Positions 29,650 through 38,785 of a DNA stretch of 64,000 nt are shown here, in pieces. The notes beneath the pieces were generated by a model. It was not told where the DNA came from and searched no databases. It saw nothing but the letters and a program-made list of their open reading frames with translations. The first letter of the stretch is position 1; each line of letters opens with the position of its first letter. Source of the stretch: Piscinibacter sp. HJYY11 (GTDB lineage: Bacteria > Pseudomonadota > Gammaproteobacteria > Burkholderiales > Burkholderiaceae_C); NCBI RefSeq assembly GCF_016735515.1, contig NZ_JAERQZ010000001.1:3584746-3648745 (forward strand). Direction: 5' to 3'. Both the position numbers and the translations under genes were made by a program.

Positions 29650-30183
29650 TCAGGCCGTCAGCGCCACCTTCATTTGTTCAAGACGGGCCTTGACCGAGGT
29701 GTCGAGCACCTCATCGCCGACCACCACCTTGATGCCGCCGATCAGTTCGGGATCGAGCTGCACCGTCGCGTTGAGCTTGCGGCCGAAGCGTTTCTCCAGC
29801 GAGGCCACCACGCCCGACAGCTGGGCGTCGTCGATCGGGAAGGCGCTGTACACCGTGGCTTCGGACACGCCGGACTTGGCGCTGGCCAGGGTGTGGAACT
29901 GCTTGGCGACTTCGGGCAACGCGGCCAGGCGGCCGTTCTCGATGACCGTGCGCAGCAGGTTGCTGACGTGATTCGACAGCGTGACCTTGGCGACGCCGGT
30001 GATCACGTCGAAGACCTGCTGGGCGGTGACCTTCGGGTTGTCGGCGAAGGAGCGCAGCTGCGCGTCGGCGGCCACGGCGGCCACCGCGTCGAGCTGCTCG
30101 ACCAGGGGCTTCACGTCGGCATTGCCGGCGGCCTTGTACAGCGCTTCGGCGTACGGGCGGGCGATGGTTGCAAGCTCGGCCAT
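29650..30183 (-). CDS. atpH: ATP synthase F1 subunit delta
   Basis: A 177-aa peripheral-stalk subunit linking the b dimer to the F1 head. The N-terminal helical bundle starts with [17 protein letters not shown] and the C-terminal part has [33 protein letters not shown], both characteristic of the family. It starts two bases after the atpF stop, so translation of the two is likely coupled. Confidence 0.96.
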   Translation of the reverse strand: MAELATIARPYAEALYKAAGNADVKPLVEQLDAVAAVAADAQLRSFADNPKVTAQQVFDVITGVAKVTLSNHVSNLLRTVIENGRLAALPEVAKQFHTLASAKSGVSEATVYSAFPIDDAQLSGVVASLEKRFGRKLNATVQLDPELIGGIKVVVGDEVLDTSVKARLEQMKVALTA

Positions 30184-30185
30184 GG

Positions 30186-30656
30186 TCAGAGCTCGGCCTT
30201 GAGGCGGTTCAAGAGGTCGGCGTGCACGCCTGCGTTGACTTCCTTGCGCAGGATCGCTTCAGCGCCCTTCACGGCCAGCGCAGCCACCTGCTCGCGCAGG
30301 GCTTCGCGGGCCTTGATCGACTCCTGCTCGGCTTCGGCCTTCGCAGCGGCGACGATCTTGGCGCCTTCTTCGGCTGCGCGGGTCTTGGCTTCTTCGACCA
30401 TCGACTGGGCCAGGCGCTCGGCATCGGCCAGGCGCTGTGCCGAGTCGTTGCGGGCGGCCGACAACTGCTCTTCCACGCGCTTGTTCGCGGCGGAGAGTTC
30501 GCTCTTGGCCTTGTCGGCAGCCGACAGGCCGTCGGCGATCTTCTGCGCACGCTCGTCGAGTGCCTTCACGATCGGTGGCCAGATGAACTTCATCGTGAAC
30601 CACACGAGGATCAGGAACACGATCAGCTGCGCGATCAGCGTAGCGTTGATGCTCAC
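30186..30656 (-). CDS. atpF: ATP synthase F0 subunit b
   Basis: A 156-aa stator subunit. One N-terminal membrane helix (about 7-26, [23 protein letters not shown]) is followed by a long charged amphipathic helix rich in Ala, Lys and Glu (about 35-140) that forms the peripheral-stalk coiled coil. Length equals that of E. coli AtpF (156). Confidence 0.96.
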   Translation of the reverse strand: MSINATLIAQLIVFLILVWFTMKFIWPPIVKALDERAQKIADGLSAADKAKSELSAANKRVEEQLSAARNDSAQRLADAERLAQSMVEEAKTRAAEEGAKIVAAAKAEAEQESIKAREALREQVAALAVKGAEAILRKEVNAGVHADLLNRLKAEL

Positions 30657-30725
30657 GGTGTTGCCTCTACAGAATTGGACAGATCAAAAAGTAGTGCGAC
30701 GTTCGGGCCGAGCCCGATACGAGCA

Positions 30726-30998
<273 letters not shown>

Positions 30999-31054
30999 TT
31001 AGGGTTTTAGGAAAGAAAGGGGGAATGAAAACGAAGGGACAAAAACTGCGGTGA

Positions 31055-31897
31055 TCAGTGGGCGTCGTGCGCCTGGCCGATGTAGACCAGCGTGAGCATC
31101 ATGAACACGAAGGCCTGCAGGGTGATGATCAGGATGTGGAAGATGGTCCACACCGTGCCGGCCACGATGTGGCCGAGGAAGAGGGCGATGCCGGTGGCGT
31201 TGAGCGCGAAGGCGCCGCCCATCAGCGCGATCAGCATGAAGATCAGTTCGCCGGCGTACATGTTGCCGAACAACCGCATGCCGTGCGACACGGTCTTCGC
31301 GACGAACTCGATGATCTGCATCGCGAAGTTGAAGGGATAGAGGAACCACTTGTCGCCGAACGGGGCGGCGAAAAGTTCATGGACCCAGCCGCCCAGGCCC
31401 TTGATCTTGACGTTGTAGAACAGGCAGAGGATCAGCACGCCGACCGACAGGCCCATGGTGATCGACAGGTCGGCGGTGGGCACGACGCGCAGATAGGGCA
31501 GGCCGATGGTCTTGTCGTTGATCCAGGGCAGGATGTCGACCGGCAGCATGTCCATGAAGTTCATCAGGAAGATCCAGACGAACACGGTGAGCGCCAGCGG
31601 CGCGACGAGCTTGCGGCTCTGGGCGTTGTGCACGATGCCCTTGGCCTGGCTGTCGACCATCTCGACGAGGATCTCGACGGCGGCCTGGAAACGGCCCGGG
31701 CGGCCCGAGGTGGCCTTGCGTGCGGCCAGCCACAGCAGCCAGCAGCCAAGCACCCCCAGCACGACGCTGAAGAAGATGGAATCGAGGTTGATGACCGAGA
31801 AATCGACGGGGCCGGTCTGGTGGTGGTTCTGCAGGTGATGCAGGTGGTGGCTGATGTATTCACCCGCGGACGGGGCGTTTGCGCCTGCGCTTGCCAT
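31055..31897 (-). CDS. atpB: ATP synthase F0 subunit a
   Basis: A 280-aa polytopic subunit that forms the proton half-channels against the c ring. It has about five to six helices, the essential Arg in HGMRLFGNMYAGE, and a His-rich periplasmic N-terminus (ISHHLHHLQNHHQ) common in betaproteobacteria. The C-terminal helix carries QAFVFMMLTLVYIGQA. It lies between atpI and atpE. Confidence 0.97.
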   Translation of the reverse strand: MASAGANAPSAGEYISHHLHHLQNHHQTGPVDFSVINLDSIFFSVVLGVLGCWLLWLAARKATSGRPGRFQAAVEILVEMVDSQAKGIVHNAQSRKLVAPLALTVFVWIFLMNFMDMLPVDILPWINDKTIGLPYLRVVPTADLSITMGLSVGVLILCLFYNVKIKGLGGWVHELFAAPFGDKWFLYPFNFAMQIIEFVAKTVSHGMRLFGNMYAGELIFMLIALMGGAFALNATGIALFLGHIVAGTVWTIFHILIITLQAFVFMMLTLVYIGQAHDAH

Positions 31898-31920
31898 TGG
31901 TCAGTCCTGAATCTTGTCCA

Positions 31921-32379
31921 TCAAGACCGGCGCCACGCGAGCGCCAGCCAGTTCACCTTCATGCACACCACCATCGTGATCAGCAACGCTGGCCAGCTCA
32001 GTTGGGGCACCACTCTGGCCGCGATCACCAACATGGCGATCGCCGCCGCAATCTTCAGCATTTCCCAGAACATGAATCCCACGGCCGCAGCCACCGGGCT
32101 TCTTGTCCCTCTGGTCATTCCGCGGGCCAGCAAGGCCCCCGGAAGCACCACGGCCAGCACGCCATAGAGCGCTGACCAAGCTGCCGAGCTGCGTTGTGTG
32201 ACCGCCCAGACCACAGCGGTGCACAGCAAACCGACCAGCGCCTGAGCACCGAGCACGCGCCATGGCGAGACCATGGGGAGCTTTGATTTCAGGGCTTTGG
32301 CTTCTTCGGCGGTCAGCGGCTTGAACGGCGGCTGATCTGCCTCATCTGGCCACGAGTCACGGCCCACAGGGTTGGTCAT
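31921..32379 (-). CDS. atpI: ATP synthase subunit I
   Basis: A 152-aa membrane protein with four helices in the C-terminal two thirds (about 45-150), preceded by a polar N-terminus. AtpI assists c-ring assembly and possibly magnesium supply. It is the first gene of the operon, 23 bp before atpB. The start at 32379 was chosen because the preceding in-frame stretch is low-complexity, includes the promoter candidate and lacks similarity. Confidence 0.88.
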   Translation of the reverse strand: MTNPVGRDSWPDEADQPPFKPLTAEEAKALKSKLPMVSPWRVLGAQALVGLLCTAVVWAVTQRSSAAWSALYGVLAVVLPGALLARGMTRGTRSPVAAAVGFMFWEMLKIAAAIAMLVIAARVVPQLSWPALLITMVVCMKVNWLALAWRRS

Positions 32380-32415
32380 GGCTCGGGTTACAGGCGGTTG
32401 CAGCAAAGCCTCGGG

Positions 32416-32450
32416 ATTATACGTGGTAACCCGTGCGGTTCCAGAACCGC
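32416..32450 (-). promoter_or_regulatory. Candidate atp operon promoter with adjacent inverted repeat
   Basis: On the minus strand a perfect TATAAT (complement of 32416-32421) lies 37 bp upstream of the atpI start. A 7-bp inverted repeat GCGGTTC/GAACCGC (32435-32441 and 32444-32450) covers the position of the -35 box, where only a weak TTCTGG-like hexamer is seen. The repeat may be an operator or the end of the upstream lactonase transcript. The -10 element is convincing; the rest is inference. Confidence 0.5.
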
Positions 32451-32488
32451 CTGGAGGCGTTACTTCTTGCGGGCCGGTTGTCGAGGGT

Positions 32489-33397
32489 TCAGCCGAAGCT
32501 GTTGGCCGCGAGCCCTGGCGTGTCCACGCGCAGGCTGAGGACACGGCCCGCGAGGGGCTGAGTGGCCAATTCGGCGGCGGGCCGTTTCTCGCGCGAGGTG
32601 GTGATGTAGAGCGTCTTCAGGTCCGCGCCGCCGAAGCAGGGCATGGTGGCGCAGCGCACCGGCAGTTGGATCTCGCGCAGCACCTGGCCCTGCGGTGACA
32701 GGCGCAGGAGGCGCTGGCCTTCGAACATCGCACACCAGTAGGTGCCCTCTGCGTCGACGGCCGCGCCATCAGGGCGGCCGCCGTAGGAATCGAGGTCCTG
32801 GTCCGGCTGCTTCAGCGGGAACTGGGCCAGCACACGTCGTGCGCCCGGTTGACCGGTGGCAGCATCGAAGTCCTGCGCGTAGATGGTGTGGGCCTTGGTG
32901 TCGCTGTAATAGAGCGTGCGGCCATCGGGGCTCCAGCCCAGGCCGTTGCCCGCGGTGATGTCGCCGGCCATGCGCCTCAGGCCGTGTTCGCGGTCATAGC
33001 AGTAGAGGGCGGCGAGGGCGGCGTCGCGGGGTTCGTAGAGAGTGCCGGTCCAGAAGCGCCCCTGTGGATCGCACTTGCCGTCGTTGAAGCGCTCGCGGCT
33101 GGGGTCGTAGGGCGCGGCGGCCAGGGCATGCTGACGCGCGGTGTCGGGATCGAAGTGCCAGAGGCCATCGCGCCGCGCGAGCAGCAGGCCGCCATTTCGC
33201 ATGGGGGCAAGGCTGCCCACTTCGGTCTCCATCGGCCATGCCTGGTGCTGGCCGGTGCGCGGGTCGTGCCGATGCAGTGACTTGCCGGGGATGTCGGTCC
33301 AGTAGAGCTGTTGCTCGACCGGATGCCACAAGGGGGACTCGCCGAGCAGCGAGACAGGCGCATCGAGCGCGGTGATGTCGAGAGAGGTTTGGGTCAC
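32489..33397 (-). CDS. SMP-30/gluconolactonase/LRE family protein
   Basis: A 302-aa six-bladed beta-propeller enzyme. Metal-site residues are visible: Glu in LLGESPLWHP, Asn in RFNDGKCDPQGRFWTGT, the NGLGWSPDG segment with Asn, and Asp in SYGGRPDGAAVDAEGTYW. Members hydrolyse sugar lactones such as gluconolactone or arabinonolactone in the cytosol. The GTG start overlaps the aldose epimerase stop (GTGA at 33394-33397), so the two are a coupled pair acting in oxidative sugar breakdown. The exact sugar is not decided by sequence. Confidence 0.9.
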   Translation of the reverse strand: MTQTSLDITALDAPVSLLGESPLWHPVEQQLYWTDIPGKSLHRHDPRTGQHQAWPMETEVGSLAPMRNGGLLLARRDGLWHFDPDTARQHALAAAPYDPSRERFNDGKCDPQGRFWTGTLYEPRDAALAALYCYDREHGLRRMAGDITAGNGLGWSPDGRTLYYSDTKAHTIYAQDFDAATGQPGARRVLAQFPLKQPDQDLDSYGGRPDGAAVDAEGTYWCAMFEGQRLLRLSPQGQVLREIQLPVRCATMPCFGGADLKTLYITTSREKRPAAELATQPLAGRVLSLRVDTPGLAANSFG

Positions 33398-34254
33398 GGA
33401 AGGGTCACGTCAAGGGTCATCCACGCATCGGTGGTGTCGCCCGGGTTCAAGGCCACGAGGCCATGCTGGAGGGGGTCGGCCATCTGGATCGCATTGTTCA
33501 CGTGGCTCACCGGCTCGACACAGAAATAGCCCTTGTCCTGTGGGGTGTAGACGACCAGGTGCCGCAGCGATGAGCGAAGGCTCAGCGAGAACTGCTCGTC
33601 GCGGAGTTGCGCCGATCCGTCCCAGCCGTCGAAGCAATGGTCGAGGCGCAGTTCGGCGATGTCGGCGTCGATGCTGCCCTGCTCGACCGGACGGGTGGGC
33701 AACTGCACGCCATCGAACTCCCAGCGACGCGCGACCTGCGCCTGCAGATGGCTGCTCGCGCGCCTGGGGAAATAGGGATGCCAGCCAAGCCCCGCCGGCT
33801 GGGCGTGTGGCGCGGTGTTGGTCATCACGAGCCGTACCGCAAGCCGCTCTGGCGTCAGCGCGAAGTGCTGCTGCACGGCAAACGCAAATGGCCAATGTGC
33901 GTCAGGCCGATGCTCATAACGCAACACGACGTCCGTCGAGCTGTACGACGCCACCTGCCATGCGCGCAGCCACGCCACGCCATGCAACGAGTGCGGGCTG
34001 TCGCCAAAGTTTGGTTCGGTGGTGTACGCGTGGCCCTGCCACTGGAAGCGGCGGTGTCCGAGGCGATTGGAGTATGGCACCAGCGGAAAGCTGCCGGAGG
34101 GGCGCGACGCCCGCAAGGCGTGCGGTTCGGCCGACAGCAGCACGGGCACGCCGCGGTGCCACAGGCCGGCGATGCAGCCGCCGAGGTCGGGCCGCACAGC
34201 GAGTCGCAGATCGCCGGCGCGCAGCTCGCAGCCGGCCTCCGATGATTCAGTCAT
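33394..34254 (-). CDS. Aldose 1-epimerase
   Basis: A 286-aa galactose-mutarotase-fold protein. The fold's motifs are present: PLVPYSNRLGHRRFQW, HSLHGVAWLRAWQV with the catalytic His, AGLGWHPYFPR, and VEPVSHVNNA with the closing acidic residue. It interconverts the alpha and beta anomers of aldoses. Being co-translated with an SMP-30 lactonase suggests both handle the same sugar. No transporter or dehydrogenase for it is beside them. Confidence 0.88.
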   Translation of the reverse strand: MTESSEAGCELRAGDLRLAVRPDLGGCIAGLWHRGVPVLLSAEPHALRASRPSGSFPLVPYSNRLGHRRFQWQGHAYTTEPNFGDSPHSLHGVAWLRAWQVASYSSTDVVLRYEHRPDAHWPFAFAVQQHFALTPERLAVRLVMTNTAPHAQPAGLGWHPYFPRRASSHLQAQVARRWEFDGVQLPTRPVEQGSIDADIAELRLDHCFDGWDGSAQLRDEQFSLSLRSSLRHLVVYTPQDKGYFCVEPVSHVNNAIQMADPLQHGLVALNPGDTTDAWMTLDVTLP

Positions 34255-34260
34255 GCCGGT

Positions 34261-34782
34261 CTACCGCCTCGACACCTTGAACTCTGCCGCCTGGTCCAGC
34301 CGGGCGCGCAGGTAGTGGGCGCCGGGGATGGGGTTGTAGTAATACGGCGGAACTTCCTCGAAGCCCAGGGTGGCGTACAGCTCGCGGGCCGACTCCATGT
34401 CGTCCAGCGTGTCGAGCAGCATGTTGGAGTAGCCCGCGCGGCGTGCGTCGTCGAGCAGGTGCTGCGCCAGCAGGCGGCCGAGCCCGAAGCGGCGAAACGC
34501 CGGGCGCACGTAGAGGCGCTTCATCTCGCAGGCATTGGGGTAGTCCGCATCGTGCAGCGGGCGCAGGGCACCGCAGCCGGCGACGTCGCCGTCGACCAGG
34601 GCCAACAGCAGCTGCCCGGAAGGTGGTGCGTAGTCGCCGGGCAAGCTGGCCAGTTCGGCCTCGAAGCCCTGGAAGCACAGATCGACCTCCAGGCTGGCGG
34701 CGTACTCGCGAAAGATCGCGCGCGTGTCCGCGATCAACTCGGCCGTGTCCGGCGTGATGAGCTGGATGGTCGGAGCGTCCAT
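34261..34782 (-). CDS. GNAT-family N-acetyltransferase
   Basis: A 173-aa single-domain acetyltransferase. The acetyl-CoA pyrophosphate loop is RPAFRRFGLGRLLAQHLLDDARRAGY (about residues 92-117), preceded by VAGCGALRPL and followed by the terminal YATLGFEEVPPYYYNPIPGAHYLR. Acceptor substrate is unknown. It ends 6 bp before the epimerase start and starts 9 bp after the cytochrome b gene stop. Confidence 0.88.
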   Translation of the reverse strand: MDAPTIQLITPDTAELIADTRAIFREYAASLEVDLCFQGFEAELASLPGDYAPPSGQLLLALVDGDVAGCGALRPLHDADYPNACEMKRLYVRPAFRRFGLGRLLAQHLLDDARRAGYSNMLLDTLDDMESARELYATLGFEEVPPYYYNPIPGAHYLRARLDQAAEFKVSRR

Positions 34783-34791
34783 GCGGAGCCG

Positions 34792-35472
34792 TCAGCCGCC
34801 CAGGCTGACGAGCCAGGCCACGCCTCCCGCACAGCCGGCCAGCAGGGCCGCGGCGAGGGCGCGTGTGCCGGCGCCATCGGTCGAGGCGGGCACGCCTTCG
34901 GGCACTACCTTGTCGCCGCTCAACATGGGGCCGACCAGGTTCTGCCGCTTCTTGAGCAGATAGAACACGATGGCGGCGATGTGTAGCACGACGAGCCCGA
35001 TGATCAGCCACTGGCCCCAGCCCTTGTGCCAGCCGGTGGCAAGGCTGCTGGTGGAGCCGCTCACGAACTTGATCAAGGGGCCCGTGTTCGCGATCTCGTC
35101 GTCCGCCACCAGCCCGGTCGCCACCTGCAGCGCGATGATGCCCAGCAGTGCAAACACCGACAGTGCGCCGGTGGGGGTGTGCCCCACCTCCAGGTACTCG
35201 CCCTCGCGCTGCTTGCCGGAGAGGTAGCGCAGCAGCGTCGCCGGTGAATACACGAAGCGCACGAAGCGCGACCAGTGCCCGCCAACCAGGCCCCAGAGGA
35301 TGCGGAATGCCAGCAGCGCCAGGATGGCGTAGCCGAGGCGGAAGTGCCAGACCATCGCGTTGCCACCGATCTTGGCGCTGACGATGGACCCGATGACGCT
35401 GGCGGCGAGCAGCCAGTGGAAGAGCCGGGTCGGCAGGTCCCAGATGCGGACGCGTTGAAGGGCAGGGGGCAT
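34792..35472 (-). CDS. Cytochrome b/b561-type membrane protein
   Basis: A 226-aa inner-membrane diheme cytochrome b. The opening RIWDLPTRLFHWLLA carries the first haem His, and further His residues lie in VWHFRLGY, in TGWHKGWGQW and in VVLHIAAIVFY. Five membrane helices are apparent, the last being a C-terminal anchor. Members move electrons between quinones and periplasmic cytochromes. It is divergent from a class II cytochrome c gene 181 bp away, a common pairing that suggests they exchange electrons. The start was chosen at the ATG just before the conserved motif. Confidence 0.88.
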   Translation of the reverse strand: MPPALQRVRIWDLPTRLFHWLLAASVIGSIVSAKIGGNAMVWHFRLGYAILALLAFRILWGLVGGHWSRFVRFVYSPATLLRYLSGKQREGEYLEVGHTPTGALSVFALLGIIALQVATGLVADDEIANTGPLIKFVSGSTSSLATGWHKGWGQWLIIGLVVLHIAAIVFYLLKKRQNLVGPMLSGDKVVPEGVPASTDGAGTRALAAALLAGCAGGVAWLVSLGG

Positions 35473-35653
35473 GGTGGAGCGGGCGAAAGCGGGAGCTGAA
35501 AGATACCCGGTTGAGGCGCGGGTGGCGAGCAGGCCGACGCGATGCCCCACGTGGACCGCTGTCGCCCGCTGCTGCGTACACTGCAGCGGGGCTGCCGTGA
35601 GCAAGCGGCGTGCCCTGGTCCCCAGCCCCTCACCCTTTGCCAGGAGAACCTGC

Positions 35654-36109
35654 ATGAAACGTCTGTTCCTTGCCGTGGCAGCCCTTGCCGGCCTCGCGAC
35701 CGCGCTCCCCGCGGCTGCCCAGTTCGCCAAGCCCGAAGATGCCATCAAGTACCGCAAGGCCGCCTTCACCGTCATGGCCGCGCACTTCGGTCGCGTCGCG
35801 GCCATGGCGAACGGGCGCATCCCCTTCGATGCCAAGGTGGCCGCCACCAATGCCGAGATCGCCACGATGGTGGCGGGCCTGCCTTTCGCCGGGTTCGGCG
35901 ATGGCACCGACAAGGGCGGCGACACCCGAGCCAAGGCCGAGATCTGGTCGGAGCGCGACAAGTTCAACGCCGGGGCCACCAAGATGCAGGAAGAGATGGC
36001 CAAGCTCAACGCTGCGGCCAAGTCGGGTGACCAGGCCGCCATGCGCACGGCAGCCGGGGCGGTGGGGCAGGCGTGCAAGAGCTGCCATGACACCTACCGG
36101 CGCGACTGA
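35654..36109 (+). CDS. Class II cytochrome c (cytochrome c'-type)
   Basis: A 151-aa periplasmic protein. Signal peptide (1-22, ending in AAA-Q) is followed by a four-helix bundle with the haem motif CKSCH near the C-terminus at residues 141-145, the hallmark of class II. The opening FAKPEDAIKYRKAAFTVMAAHFG is typical and contains the residue set that shapes the distal haem face. Such proteins bind NO or CO or carry electrons; which applies is not clear. AGGAGA lies upstream of the start at 35654. A terminator follows. Confidence 0.92.
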   Translation: MKRLFLAVAALAGLATALPAAAQFAKPEDAIKYRKAAFTVMAAHFGRVAAMANGRIPFDAKVAATNAEIATMVAGLPFAGFGDGTDKGGDTRAKAEIWSERDKFNAGATKMQEEMAKLNAAAKSGDQAAMRTAAGAVGQACKSCHDTYRRD

Positions 36110-36132
36110 GCGTCCTCCGCTTGTGTGCCTGG

Positions 36133-36157
36133 AAGGCCCGCCTTGCGCGGGCCTTTT
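36133..36157 (+). terminator. Intrinsic terminator after the cytochrome c gene
   Basis: AAGGCCCGC (36133-36141) pairs with GCGGGCCTT (36147-36155) over a five-base loop, and four T residues begin at 36154. It lies 24 bp past the cytochrome c stop codon and separates it from the polysaccharide-export genes. Confidence 0.88.
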
Positions 36158-36285
36158 CATTGGGGCTTGCCGGGGGCGGATGGCAAAAGGCCTTCCGCTA
36201 CCATTGCCCGCTGCCGTTTTTGCGGCCCTCTTGCCCCTGTTCAGGTGATGCGTTTCGCACCGCCGCCGCCACGAGCCCGCTCCGC

Positions 36286-38781
36286 ATGACATTGTTTAGG
36301 CTTGGTCTTTCCTCTTCATTCGTTCGGGCTCTGTCCCTTGGCTTGGCGTTGTGCTCAGGGGCGGGTCACGCCGCCGAAGACACCGGCAGCGGGACCTTCA
36401 ACACACCGACCTACGCGCCTGGCGCAGCGGCCGGTGCGTCGGCGCCCACGGGCTCGCAGATGCCTCAGATGCCCGGGGGCGTCGGCCAACGGCAACCGGG
36501 GCGCGGCGCGGCAGCCGGTCAGCCCGAGGCGGGGCAAGGCCGTGCGCGCGATGGGCTGCAACGTCAGGACGACCCGACGCAGCGACGCGTGGAGTTGACG
36601 CCGGCGCGGCCCAGCGAATTCCAGCGCTTCGTCGAGGCCGCCACCGGGCGCCAGCTGCCGGTGTTCGGCGCCAGCTTCTTCCTCGATGCCGGCAACCGCC
36701 TGGCGAGTCTGGACAGCCTGCCGGTGTCGAGCGACTACACCGTCGGGCCCGGTGACGAGGTCCTGATCCGCGCCTGGGGGGCGATCGACGTCGACTACCG
36801 TGCCATCGTCGACCGCAATGGCCAGGTCAATCTGCCCAAGGTGGGCAGCTTCACCGTGGCTGGCGTGCGGGCTTCCGAGCTCGAGCGTCACCTGCGCGCG
36901 CAGATCGGGCGGCTGTACACCAACTTCAACCTCAACGTGTCGCTGGGCCAGCTGCGCGGCGTGAAGGTCTTCGTGGTGGGGCCGGCGCGCCTGCCGGGCG
37001 TCTACACCGTTTCGAGCCAAGGCACGGTGCTGTCGGCCGTGGTGGCCGCGGGCGGACCCGGCCCCAATGGGTCGATGCGCAAGGTGCTCCTGCGCCGCAA
37101 TGGCGCCGTGGTCTCCGAGCTCGACATCTACGAATTCCTCGTGCATGGCGACAAGTCGAAGGACGTGCAGCTCATTGCCGGCGACGTGGTCGTGTTCCAG
37201 CCCGCCGGCCCGCGGGTCGCCTTGACGGGCGCGCTCGACACGCCGGCCATCTACGAGCTCAAGTCGGCCCAGGAGTCGCTGCGCGATGTGCTGCGCTATG
37301 CGGGCGGCACGCCGGTGCTGACCAACCCCAACAAGGTGCTGGTCGAGCGCATCGAGCCGGCGCGCACGCCCGCGGCGCGCTTCGTCGAAGAATTCAAGCT
37401 CGACGAAGCCGGCCTGCAACGGCCGATGCGCGACGGCGATGTGCTGACGCTGCTGCCGATCTCGCCGCAGTTTGCGAATGCCGTGACGCTGAAGGGCCCC
37501 GTGGCCCAGCCGCTGCGCTATGCCCACCATCCCGGCATGCGGATTCGCGACCTCATCCCGAGCAAGGAAGCCCTGATAACACCCGACTTCTACCGTCGCA
37601 AAAACTTGCTGGTGCAGGCGCTGGATGAAGACGAGGACGTCGTTGAGGCCGATGCTGATGGTCGACCCGTGGCCGACGGTGTCGCCGGCGCTCGTGCTGG
37701 CAACGGCACGACAGGGGGCCGGACAGGGCGCAGTGCTGCCGACCGCGCGCGACGCGCAGAAGATCGGACGGTGGCAGAGCGTGCCAGGAAGGCGCCCGCA
37801 GCGCTCTTTGAGGAGCTGAACTGGGACTACGCCGTCGTCGAGCGCCTGAACCCCGACCTCAGCACCCAGGTCATCCCCTTCAACCTCGGCAAGGCGGTGC
37901 TGCAAGGCGACGCGGCGAGCAACATCGAGCTGCTGGCGGGAGACGTGGTCACGGTCTACAGCCAGAAGGACATCCGGGTGCCGGTGGCCAAGCAGACCCG
38001 GCTGGTGTCGCTTGAAGGCGAGGTGGGCGCGCCGGGGGTCTACCAGTTGCTGCCCGGCGAGACGCTGCCGCAACTGATTGCCCGCGCGGGTGGTTTCACG
38101 CCCCAAGCGTATGTCTACGGGCTGGAGTTCACACGCGAAGACACCCGCCGCAAGCAGAGGGAGAACCTGACGGAAGCCATTTCGCGGCTCGAAGCCCTCG
38201 CCGCCACGCAAGGGGCACGCGACGCGGCCAACCGGCGTGACGACTCCGGCGACCGCAGTGCCTCCGTCAACGCGGCCGCCACGCAGGCCCAGATGGCACG
38301 GTTGCGCCGTGTCGAGCCCAATGGGCGCATCGCGCTCGAGCTGCGCCCCGACGACAACAGTGTGGGGGCCTTGCCCGAAGTGCCGCTGGAGCATGCCGAC
38401 CGCATTTCGGTGCCGGCTCGGCCGGGCTTCATCACGGTGGCCGGGGCCGTGGTCAACAACAACGCCTTGCTGTGGAAGTCGGGTCGCACCGTGGGGGACT
38501 ACTTGAACCAGGCCGGCCTCGACGAGGCCGCCGAGCGCTCCAACATGTTCGTGCTGCGGGCCGATGGCACGGTCCTGCATGCGGGCGACCGCCGTGGCTT
38601 CCTCGGCTTCGGCGGCATCGAGTCACAGCCCATCCAGCCGGGTGATGCCATCGTGGTCCCCTCGCAGCTGGACTTCGAGACCTGGGGTCGTGCGCTGGTC
38701 CGCAACCTGAAGGACTTCAGCCAGATCTTCTACCAGTTCGGGCTGGGTGCTGCGGCGATCCAGACCTTGCGGAAGAACTGA
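36286..38781 (+). CDS. Polysaccharide export protein with multiple SLBB domains
   Basis: An 831-aa exported protein. Signal peptide (about 1-29, ending in GHA), Gly/Ala/Gln-rich stretch (about 40-100), then the Poly_export/Wza motif SSDYTVGPGDEVLIRAWGAIDVDYRAIVDRNGQVNLPKVG and several SLBB repeats (VKVFVVGPARLPGVYTV, RVALTGALDTPAIYEL, LVSLEGEVGAPGVYQLLPGETL, ITVAGAVVNNNALLW). It should form the outer-membrane or periplasmic channel for an exopolysaccharide. An insertion near residues 450-505, rich in Asp, Gly, Thr and Arg, interrupts the repeats. ATG at 36286 was chosen from the signal peptide. The Wzz-like gene follows 4 bp later. Confidence 0.88.
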   Translation: MTLFRLGLSSSFVRALSLGLALCSGAGHAAEDTGSGTFNTPTYAPGAAAGASAPTGSQMPQMPGGVGQRQPGRGAAAGQPEAGQGRARDGLQRQDDPTQRRVELTPARPSEFQRFVEAATGRQLPVFGASFFLDAGNRLASLDSLPVSSDYTVGPGDEVLIRAWGAIDVDYRAIVDRNGQVNLPKVGSFTVAGVRASELERHLRAQIGRLYTNFNLNVSLGQLRGVKVFVVGPARLPGVYTVSSQGTVLSAVVAAGGPGPNGSMRKVLLRRNGAVVSELDIYEFLVHGDKSKDVQLIAGDVVVFQPAGPRVALTGALDTPAIYELKSAQESLRDVLRYAGGTPVLTNPNKVLVERIEPARTPAARFVEEFKLDEAGLQRPMRDGDVLTLLPISPQFANAVTLKGPVAQPLRYAHHPGMRIRDLIPSKEALITPDFYRRKNLLVQALDEDEDVVEADADGRPVADGVAGARAGNGTTGGRTGRSAADRARRAEDRTVAERARKAPAALFEELNWDYAVVERLNPDLSTQVIPFNLGKAVLQGDAASNIELLAGDVVTVYSQKDIRVPVAKQTRLVSLEGEVGAPGVYQLLPGETLPQLIARAGGFTPQAYVYGLEFTREDTRRKQRENLTEAISRLEALAATQGARDAANRRDDSGDRSASVNAAATQAQMARLRRVEPNGRIALELRPDDNSVGALPEVPLEHADRISVPARPGFITVAGAVVNNNALLWKSGRTVGDYLNQAGLDEAAERSNMFVLRADGTVLHAGDRRGFLGFGGIESQPIQPGDAIVVPSQLDFETWGRALVRNLKDFSQIFYQFGLGAAAIQTLRKN

Positions 38782-38785
38782 TGTG